This document shows positions 6,016 through 10,550 of a stretch of DNA of 10,550 bases, piece by piece. Source of the stretch: Myxococcales bacterium (GTDB taxonomy: Bacteria > Myxococcota_A > Polyangia > Palsa-1104); contig JAHFDU010000071.1 of assembly GCA_023248835.1 (NCBI GenBank), positions 1-10,550 on the forward strand, read 5' to 3'. Numbering within the stretch: position 1 is the stretch's first letter; each line of letters begins with the position of its first letter. The notes beneath the pieces are model-generated. The model had not been told where the DNA came from. It did no database searches and was given only the letters and a program-made list of their open reading frames with translations. The translations under genes were made by a program, and so were the position numbers.

Positions 6016-7273
6016 GCTTCTTCTCGCCTCACTGGTGGTGTTTGCAACGAATTGCCGCACCGACGCGCAGCGCGCCGCCAAAGAGCGCGCCGAAATGGAT
6101 GAACGTCTGCGCAAGTCTTACCTATTGGTGCCGTGGCGTGGACTGAAAGTGGTATTGCGCGCCTACGGAGCCGGCAATGCTCCACCCGAAGTGGCAACCC
6201 TGTTTGGCACCATGGCGGCAACACAGTTAGAGGCGGCGAATCCAGCCGAAGCGGCCAAACAAATTTTGAGCCTCGCCTACGCACTTCACCGCGCCCGCAG
6301 CGCACTTTCGCATCATGACGAAGACGAGTATCCGCTTTTGTGGACCGCTTGGCTCAAACTTCCCCCGCCTCTGCCTTGGTACGATGCACGCGTCGAACAC
6401 CTGACTACAGCCCTTGCACTCGAGACCCTGGGCGCCGCCGATCGTCAGAATGCGACGCCGCTGCCGGAAATTTCGTTTTATGAACTGTCACGCGCCAGCG
6501 CCAGCGCCGACTGGCCATGGCCACTGCGCCAAGCCGCACAACTTGATCGTGGCATGGCGTTTTGTGATGCCGGCTACCACTATGCCGCCGAAGAGGAAAT
6601 CACCCGGTATCTTGCCGATCTCGAGCGAGCCAGCGCTGCGGATCTCGACAATCTCGGCACCACGCTTCGGCGCTCTTCCGAAGACGGCCGCGACATCGCA
6701 CGCGCAGCGGGGCATTTTTTTCGCGCTTGGAATCGTTTTGGCCTCGGACGCGAGCGCAGCGCAGAAGAGGACCTCGCTGCCGGGCTCGACGCGCTCGATC
6801 GCGCCAAAATCGAAAATGAATTGACGCTGTGGGCGCGCGCCTTTTTAGCCATTCGTCACCAGCAGCCCGCGCAAGCCGCCGACGCACTCGACAAGCTGGC
6901 GAAAAGTCCTTACCTCTCCGTCGAGGTACGCAACGAAATACAAGAAGCAGCCGATGGCATTCGCCAAGGCAAGCCCAACTCCACCATTGGACAAGCGCGC
7001 GCTGTAGCGATCGTCGTTCCGGCGCTGATCGCCCGCGCCGGCGGACTCGAATCGATCTTGTGCACGCTGATTGGCGAAAAGCACGGCCGACAAGTGAGCG
7101 CCAAACTTGCGTGGCTGTCGCGCATCCGGAGCGGCTTTGGCGCGGTCGACAAAGAGTCGCTCGAGCGCGGCGCCGTCGATCTGGCCTCGCGCGGACGTGG
7201 TGCAGCAGAGCATGGATTCAATGCCATCAAAGATCGCTTCCACCGCTCGCCGGAGCACGACGGTGGACAATGA
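6002..7273 (+). CDS. Exported, probably lipid-anchored helical protein of unknown function
   Basis: A 423-aa protein I cannot assign to a family. The chosen start is TTG at 6002, inside the end of the BKACE gene. It has AAGG six bases upstream (5992-5995) and gives a proper export signal: MAWRR, a hydrophobic core LLLASLVVF, then ATNC with Cys18. That Cys could be lipidated, although Asn at the -1 position is unusual outside spirochaetes. The mature part is Ala-, Arg- and Glu-rich and almost entirely helical. Paired helices at about 175-210, 232-270 and 275-302 resemble tetratricopeptide-like repeats (for example ARAFLAIRHQQPAQAADAL), and a hydrophobic stretch lies at 333-358. The overlap with BKACE suggests coupled expression. 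A periplasmic scaffold or peptide-binding role would fit the fold, but is only a guess. Confidence 0.8.
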   Translation: MAWRRLLLASLVVFATNCRTDAQRAAKERAEMDERLRKSYLLVPWRGLKVVLRAYGAGNAPPEVATLFGTMAATQLEAANPAEAAKQILSLAYALHRARSALSHHDEDEYPLLWTAWLKLPPPLPWYDARVEHLTTALALETLGAADRQNATPLPEISFYELSRASASADWPWPLRQAAQLDRGMAFCDAGYHYAAEEEITRYLADLERASAADLDNLGTTLRRSSEDGRDIARAAGHFFRAWNRFGLGRERSAEEDLAAGLDALDRAKIENELTLWARAFLAIRHQQPAQAADALDKLAKSPYLSVEVRNEIQEAADGIRQGKPNSTIGQARAVAIVVPALIARAGGLESILCTLIGEKHGRQVSAKLAWLSRIRSGFGAVDKESLERGAVDLASRGRGAAEHGFNAIKDRFHRSPEHDGGQ

Positions 7274-7293
7274 ACATCGTCTCGCTTGCGTTA

Positions 7294-7782
7294 TTACGGC
7301 TTAAATTTCAGGGTACGGAAAATCAGAATCGCCGTTTCTTGTTGGTTCTTAGTCAACTTTTCTCCAACGAGATTAAAGCTCACAGCGCTGCCGATCATTA
7401 CACTGCCAATGTCCGCAAAATACACCCCAGTCTCCTCCCCATCTTTCGTTTTAGGTACAACAAGTTTCGCGCGATGGCCATCGATCGCCTCATAGGTAAC
7501 GCTATAGTGAGCGTCATTGTCTTCGGCAAGCGAGTTGGAATATCGACCATAATCGAACATCAACCTTACCCCGTCACCAGAAAAATCCCCCACATACGAA
7601 TCGATTCCTGTCCCCTTAATGAAGTTCCAATCAGGCGGAACGAATAGGGTAAATTTGTCAGCATCGACGAATTTCCAATCCAATGGCTGAATTGCAGAAG
7701 AGGTCAACCCGGAAGCAGAGCAAGCAGCCATTAACACTGCGAGTACCCAGAAACCAGATAGAACCAAACGTCTTTCCCTCAT
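7294..7782 (-). CDS. Small predicted lipoprotein, function unknown
   Basis: About 162 aa. The signal peptide reads MRERRLVLSGFWVLAVLMAAC, with Cys21 as the likely lipidation site. The mature domain is beta-rich and begins with FTLFVPPDWNFIKGTGIDSY and continues through GDFSGDGVRLMFDYGRYSN. I have an impression of a family of small outer-membrane-associated proteins with this pattern but cannot name a function. I start at the ATG at 7782 because GGAG lies six bases upstream; the ATG at 7794 (four residues longer) has no ribosome site. The gene is convergent with the preceding one, 20 bases away, with no terminator hairpin between them. Its base composition is lower than that of its neighbours (about 47 % G+C over 7321-7620), which suggests acquisition by transfer. 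Confidence 0.85.
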   Translation of the reverse strand: MRERRLVLSGFWVLAVLMAACSASGLTSSAIQPLDWKFVDADKFTLFVPPDWNFIKGTGIDSYVGDFSGDGVRLMFDYGRYSNSLAEDNDAHYSVTYEAIDGHRAKLVVPKTKDGEETGVYFADIGSVMIGSAVSFNLVGEKLTKNQQETAILIFRTLKFKP

Positions 7783-7820
7783 CATGTTCTCCATTTAAAA
7801 TAAATCCGCATAACACTCGA

Positions 7821-7849
7821 TTCGTACCGCGGGCCGATCTAATCGTCAA
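7821..7849 (-). promoter_or_regulatory. Candidate promoter of the lipoprotein gene
   Basis: On the minus strand TTGACG (7849-7844) and TACGAA (7826-7821) are separated by 17 bases. The -35 box is good and the -10 box poor (three of six). The palindrome AACCGGTT (7848-7855) overlaps the -35 box and could be an operator. The position, about 40 bases before the start codon, is reasonable. Confidence 0.3.
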
Positions 7850-7873
7850 CCGGTTAGCACTCTCATTAGTCAC

Positions 7874-7902
7874 TTTACAGACTAGTCTCATTATGGCATA
7901 TT
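7874..7902 (+). promoter_or_regulatory. Candidate promoter and operator of the toxin-antitoxin operon
   Basis: TTTACA (7874-7879, five of six matches to the -35 consensus) and CATATT (7897-7902, four of six) are separated by 17 bases. The palindrome GACTAGTC (7880-7887) lies directly after the -35 box, where a bound antitoxin would block RNA polymerase. The 8-mer TCTCATTA occurs twice around it (7861-7868 and 7886-7893). The expected transcription start, about 7908-7910, coincides with the GTG start codon of the toxin. Confidence 0.4.
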
Positions 7903-7908
7903 ACTGAA

Positions 7909-8256
7909 GTGAGTGCGACCGAAGTCATCTACACGGACGAGTTCGGCGATTGGTTCGATGGGCTAGACGATGCCGATTCGAAGAAAATATTGAAATGGGT
8001 CGACTTGCTAGCGGCGACCGGCGTGCAATTAGGTCATCCGTATTCGAGCGCGATCAACGGCTCGAAGTACGCGATACGCGAGCTGCGTCAAGACGGCGAG
8101 ACGCTGCGCTTGTTTTATATTTTCGATCCGCGGCGCGAAGTCGTGCTCCTACTCGGTGGCGACAAGGCCGGCGACAAGTCGTTCTATGAACGAATGGTGC
8201 CTAAGGCCGAAGCGATTTGGGAACAGTATCTAAGAGAACAGGGATTCGTGAAATAG
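7909..8256 (+). CDS. RelE/HigB-like toxin of the phage-derived Gp49-like family
   Basis: A 115-aa toxin of a type II toxin-antitoxin pair. Family members are RelE-fold ribonucleases that cut mRNA on the ribosome. The conserved family core is easy to see: YAIRELR (54-60), LRLFYIFDPRREVVLL (66-81), GGDKAGDK (83-90) and the C-terminal helix YERMVPKAEAIWEQYL (93-108). Basic and aromatic residues that could form the active surface are Arg57, Arg60, Arg67, Tyr70, Lys86 and Tyr93, an inference from the fold. The start is GTG with no good ribosome site. The antitoxin gene follows 21 bases downstream, the toxin-first order typical of higBA. No frameshift or missing segment is seen, so the toxin is probably active. 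Confidence 0.92.
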   Translation: MSATEVIYTDEFGDWFDGLDDADSKKILKWVDLLAATGVQLGHPYSSAINGSKYAIRELRQDGETLRLFYIFDPRREVVLLLGGDKAGDKSFYERMVPKAEAIWEQYLREQGFVK

Positions 8257-8265
8257 CAGGGAATT

Positions 8266-8271
8266 AGGAGG
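8266..8271 (+). promoter_or_regulatory. Strong ribosome binding site of the antitoxin gene
   Basis: A full AGGAGG lies six bases before the ATG at 8278. It contrasts with the GTG start and absent ribosome site of the toxin, and should make antitoxin translation stronger than toxin translation from the same mRNA. Confidence 0.75.
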
Positions 8272-8277
8272 CAACTA

Positions 8278-8583
8278 ATGGCGACGCGTAAGTGGAAGGA
8301 TCTCCGGGCGAAAAAGTTTTCATCGGCCGATCTCGTCGAGAATGAAGACTGGGTGCGCAGAGAAGTGCTTGAGCTCAACTTACGGGCGGTCCGTGAGCTC
8401 TCGGGTAAGACACAGGTTGATTTGGCAAAAGCACTCAAGATGACCCAGTCGGAGCTCTCCAAGTCGGAAAGAAGAGATGATCATCTGCTGTCGACGCTTC
8501 GACGTTACGTCGAGGCGCTCGGTGGCCGACTCGAAGTGCTCGCGGTGTTCGATGACAAGCAGGTGCGACTCAAAGGCGTATGA
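8278..8583 (+). CDS. XRE-family helix-turn-helix antitoxin
   Basis: A 101-aa antitoxin that should bind and neutralise the upstream toxin and repress the operon. The helix-turn-helix domain covers about residues 34-86. Its core is LRAVRELSGKTQVDLAKAL (35-53), with the recognition helix around MTQSELSKSERR (55-66), followed by the helix LLSTLRRYVEALGG and the strand LEVLAVF. The basic N-terminal arm (about 1-30), including FSSADL, is the usual toxin-contact region in this family, by inference. Start choice is secure because of the AGGAGG at 8266-8271. The next gene begins 15 bases after its stop, so read-through into the PLP-enzyme gene is possible. Confidence 0.92.
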   Translation: MATRKWKDLRAKKFSSADLVENEDWVRREVLELNLRAVRELSGKTQVDLAKALKMTQSELSKSERRDDHLLSTLRRYVEALGGRLEVLAVFDDKQVRLKGV

Positions 8584-8598
8584 TCGAGTGACGTTCCA

Positions 8599-9522
8599 AT
8601 GAACATCCTGCAGGCGATTGGAAACACCTCTTTGGTTCAGCTTCGCAACCTGATTTCCCCTGGCTGCGCGCAGATTTTCGTAAAACTCGAATCGGAGAAC
8701 CCAACCGGCAGCCTCAAAGATCGCATGGCGCTGGCGGTGATTTCGCGCGCCGAGGCCGACGGTCGTCTCAAGTCGGGTGACACAGTGGTTGAATATACTG
8801 GCGGCAGCACTGGCACGTCGCTCGCGTTCGTATGTGCGGCCAAAGGATATCCGATTCAGATCGTCACCTCCGATGCTTTCAGTCAGGAAAAGCGCGATCA
8901 CATGGCTGCACTCGGCGCCAAGCTGACGCTGGTTCCAAGCGAAGGCGGATTAACCACGAAGCAGCTGATTTTGGACATGATCGAAAAGGCGCGAGAGCTG
9001 AGCCGTGCTCCGCATACCTACTTTACCGATCAACTGAACAACCACGACAGCGTCGCCGGCTATCATTCACTCGGCGAAGAAGTCTGGAAACAAACGAACG
9101 GAGAGATCGACGCCTTCGTCCACTGCGTCGGCACTGGAGCATCGTCCCGCGGTATCGCCACCACGCTCAAGCGCTTCAAGCCGAACATCCAGATTGTCGT
9201 CGTCGAGCCGGCCGAGTCGGCGGTGTTGTCGGGCGGCCAAGCCGGTCCCCACAAAATCGAGGGCGTCGGCATTGGCTACACCCCGCCGCTGTGGGACGCG
9301 AGAGTGGTCGACGAGATCCAACCGGTAAAGACGGAGGACGCAAAAGCGATGTGCCGACGGCTCGCGCGTGAAGAGGCGCTGTTCGCCGGGACGTCCTCGG
9401 GTGCCAACGTAGTTGCCGCGCTTCGAGTCGCAGAACGACTCGGGCCTGCGGCGAAAGTGGTCACGTTGTTAGCCGATTCCGGCCTCAAGTATCTGAGTAC
9501 CGACGTCTATAAGGTGCGATGA
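8599..9522 (+). CDS. Cysteine-synthase-family PLP-dependent enzyme (fold type II)
   Basis: A 307-aa cytoplasmic enzyme related to O-acetylserine sulfhydrylase (CysK). The PLP Schiff-base lysine is Lys40 in NPTGSLKDRMA. The substrate loop reads TGGSTG (67-72), whereas CysK has TSGNTG, so the Asn that contacts the PLP O3' is Ser70 here. The phosphate-binding loop is GTGASS (178-183), and the C-terminal half contains GTSSGANVVAAL and LLADSGLKYLST, the latter with the Ser that contacts the pyridine nitrogen. YFTDQLNNHDSVAGYHSLGEE is typical of a CysK-like branch often annotated only as cysteine synthase family. The true substrate may therefore not be O-acetylserine and sulfide. It has only a weak ribosome site and overlaps the GNAT gene by ATGA. 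Confidence 0.88.
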   Translation: MNILQAIGNTSLVQLRNLISPGCAQIFVKLESENPTGSLKDRMALAVISRAEADGRLKSGDTVVEYTGGSTGTSLAFVCAAKGYPIQIVTSDAFSQEKRDHMAALGAKLTLVPSEGGLTTKQLILDMIEKARELSRAPHTYFTDQLNNHDSVAGYHSLGEEVWKQTNGEIDAFVHCVGTGASSRGIATTLKRFKPNIQIVVVEPAESAVLSGGQAGPHKIEGVGIGYTPPLWDARVVDEIQPVKTEDAKAMCRRLAREEALFAGTSSGANVVAALRVAERLGPAAKVVTLLADSGLKYLSTDVYKVR

Positions 9523-9983
9523 AGATCGCGCGCACAAGTGTCCATGACCAGGCGTTCCAGAACTTGGTGGCGCGACTGAGTCGATTTCTGGCCGAGCTAA
9601 ATGGGGAAGAGGCAAACGCTTTCTACGCGCCGCTGAATCAAACCAACGATCAAACTCGGACAGTGGTCGCCTACGACGGCGATTTGGCGGTGGGGTGCGG
9701 CGCCTTTCGACCTCACGCCGATGGCGTCGTCGAGATCAAGCGCATGTTTGTTGATCCGGCAGTCAGAGGGAAAGGAGTTGGGCGCGCAATTCTCGTCGAG
9801 CTCGAGCGCTGGGCACTGGAACTTGGCAGCACCCGCGCGATTTTGGAAACCAGCAAACGCCTTCGCACCGCAAACCAACTCTATTCTCGATCCGGCTATC
9901 GGATCATTCCCAACTACGGCCCCTACGTCGACGCGAAAGACAGCGTCTGCATGGAAAGAATTCTCAGTCCATCTCGAGATTGA
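9519..9983 (+). CDS. GNAT-family N-acetyltransferase
   Basis: A 154-aa acetyltransferase using acetyl-CoA. Motif A is clear: the strand VEIKRMFVDP (71-80), then the pyrophosphate loop RGKGVG (83-88) and the helix AILVELERWALELG. The C-terminal pattern ANQLYSRSGYRIIPNYGPY (118-136) is typical of small-molecule GNATs. Its start overlaps the stop of the PLP-enzyme gene (ATGA at 9519-9522), so the two are probably translationally coupled and may act on related amino-acid-type substrates. The acceptor is unknown. It does not look like a TacT-type GNAT toxin, because no ribbon-helix-helix partner is adjacent. Confidence 0.9.
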   Translation: MKIARTSVHDQAFQNLVARLSRFLAELNGEEANAFYAPLNQTNDQTRTVVAYDGDLAVGCGAFRPHADGVVEIKRMFVDPAVRGKGVGRAILVELERWALELGSTRAILETSKRLRTANQLYSRSGYRIIPNYGPYVDAKDSVCMERILSPSRD

Positions 9984-10034
9984 CAGCGTGGTCGCGGTTA
10001 CGTTATTCCGCAACAACACCAATAGGAGACCACC

Positions 10035-10493
10035 ATGGCGAAAGCGATTCCAGAAGGTTTGCACAGCATCACTCCGCAGCTCGCCGTCGACGGCGCGGCC
10101 GAAGCGATTGAACTGTACCGGCGAGCCTTCGGCGCTGAGGAGACCGGCGACCGCGCGCCCGACCCAGGCGGCACCAAGATCTGGCACGCCTCCCTCCGTA
10201 TCGGCAACTCGGTGATCTTCATCAACGACGTATTTCCCAACATGGGCGGCCGCCCGTCGGTGTCGAGCCTGTGGATCTACAGCGAGAACGTCGACGCCGC
10301 ATGGAAGCGCGCGGTCGATGCCGGTCTCACTGTGGTGATGCCGCTTGCCGATATGTTCTGGGGCGATCGCATGGGCAGCCTCATCGACAAGTGGGGCATC
10401 GGCTGGTCACTCGCCCAGCACGTAAAGGACATGACGGCGGCGGAACAGAAACAAGCCGCCGACGAGTTCATTGCCAGCATGCCGAAAAAATAA
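10035..10493 (+). CDS. PhnB-like VOC (glyoxalase/bleomycin-resistance fold) protein
   Basis: A 152-aa cytoplasmic protein of the vicinal oxygen chelate superfamily, with a well-placed AGGAG (10024-10028) six bases before the ATG. The PhnB-type features are TPQLAVDGAAEAIELYRRAFGAE (13-35), IWHASLRIGNSVIFINDVFP (49-68) with putative metal ligand His51, VDAAWKRAVDAG (86-97), and FWGDRMGSLIDKWGIGWSL (108-126). In typical members the last segment reads DPFGHxW; here it is DKWGIGW, so the usual His is lost. Members of this group are often of unknown function. It follows the GNAT gene by 51 bases on the same strand and could be part of the same transcript. Confidence 0.9.
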   Translation: MAKAIPEGLHSITPQLAVDGAAEAIELYRRAFGAEETGDRAPDPGGTKIWHASLRIGNSVIFINDVFPNMGGRPSVSSLWIYSENVDAAWKRAVDAGLTVVMPLADMFWGDRMGSLIDKWGIGWSLAQHVKDMTAAEQKQAADEFIASMPKK

Positions 10494-10511
10494 AAAAGAA
10501 AGGAATCAAAA

Positions 10512-10550
10512 ATGGCTGTTCAATTGTCTCCCGGCGCCGCGCAGTGCAAT
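10512..10550 (+). CDS. Start of an unidentified gene, cut by the window end
   Basis: An ATG at 10512 has AGGA (10501-10504) seven bases upstream and opens a frame that runs to the edge of the window: 13 codons, MAVQLSPGAAQCN. It follows the VOC gene by 18 bases, so it is probably co-transcribed with it. Thirteen residues are too few to name a family. Confidence 0.55.
   Translation, partial: MAVQLSPGAAQCN

Noticed and set aside
6829..7647. Plus-strand frame of 272 codons overlapping the 423-aa gene and the lipoprotein gene
   Set aside because: It covers two better-supported genes on opposite strands, has Arg-rich shadow composition in its first half and no export or domain signal.
9519..9983. 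GNAT gene as a TacT-type toxin extending the nearby toxin-antitoxin module
   Set aside because: No ribbon-helix-helix antitoxin is adjacent, and the gene is coupled to a PLP-enzyme gene instead.
9597..10187. Minus-strand frame of 196 codons opposite the GNAT and VOC genes
   Set aside because: Both plus-strand genes have clear family motifs; the minus frame shows none.

Overview
The window is a stretch of ordinary GC-rich bacterial chromosome (hand counts of sampled lines give about 63-65 % G+C inside 6601-6720). It carries eleven complete protein genes, two genes cut by the window ends, one tRNA and several regulatory candidates. GTG or TTG starts are common. The tRNA-Gly gene does not encode its CCA end. 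The mix of a secreted M1 aminopeptidase, a BKACE enzyme and several predicted lipoproteins suggests a Gram-negative, deltaproteobacterial-type lineage (Myxococcota, Desulfobacterota or Binatota). That placement is inference and weak. I see no insertion sequence, integrase, phage gene, CRISPR array or rRNA.

Left part (1-2320). A minus-strand operon encodes a zinc/manganese-type ABC transporter. The ATPase comes first (1006-1806), then the permease (149-1009), then the start of a small exported protein (1-152). Each junction is a 4-base GTGA overlap, so the three are probably translationally coupled. No metal-binding SBP gene is visible in the window. A perfect inverted repeat lies just upstream of the ATPase. 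A small cupin gene (1964-2320, plus strand) is transcribed divergently.

Middle part (2321-7273). A tRNA-Gly(GCC) gene on the minus strand has a clear TTGACA/TAGGGT promoter, and the 16-base spacer of that promoter is itself a perfect inverted repeat. Upstream of it lies a large secreted M1 zinc aminopeptidase, also on the minus strand. Divergent from the aminopeptidase, with only 44 bases between the starts, is a two-gene plus-strand unit: a beta-keto acid cleavage enzyme (BKACE) and a 423-aa exported or lipoprotein-like helical protein of unknown function. These two genes overlap by 14 bases.

Right part (7294-10550). A minus-strand lipoprotein gene of lower G+C (about 47 % over 7321-7620) sits beside a toxin-antitoxin pair in toxin-first order: a RelE/HigB-like Gp49-family toxin followed by an XRE-type antitoxin. 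Together these look like an accessory insert of about 1.3 kb. After them, on the same strand, come a cysteine-synthase-family PLP enzyme, a GNAT acetyltransferase coupled to it by an ATGA overlap, a PhnB-like VOC protein, and the start of one further gene.

I do not see a clearly new multi-gene system. The most useful leads are the palindromic tRNA promoter spacer, the BKACE variant with its uncharacterised partner, the toxin-antitoxin promoter that seems to place the toxin start at the transcript 5' end, and the inverted repeat before the metal-transport operon.
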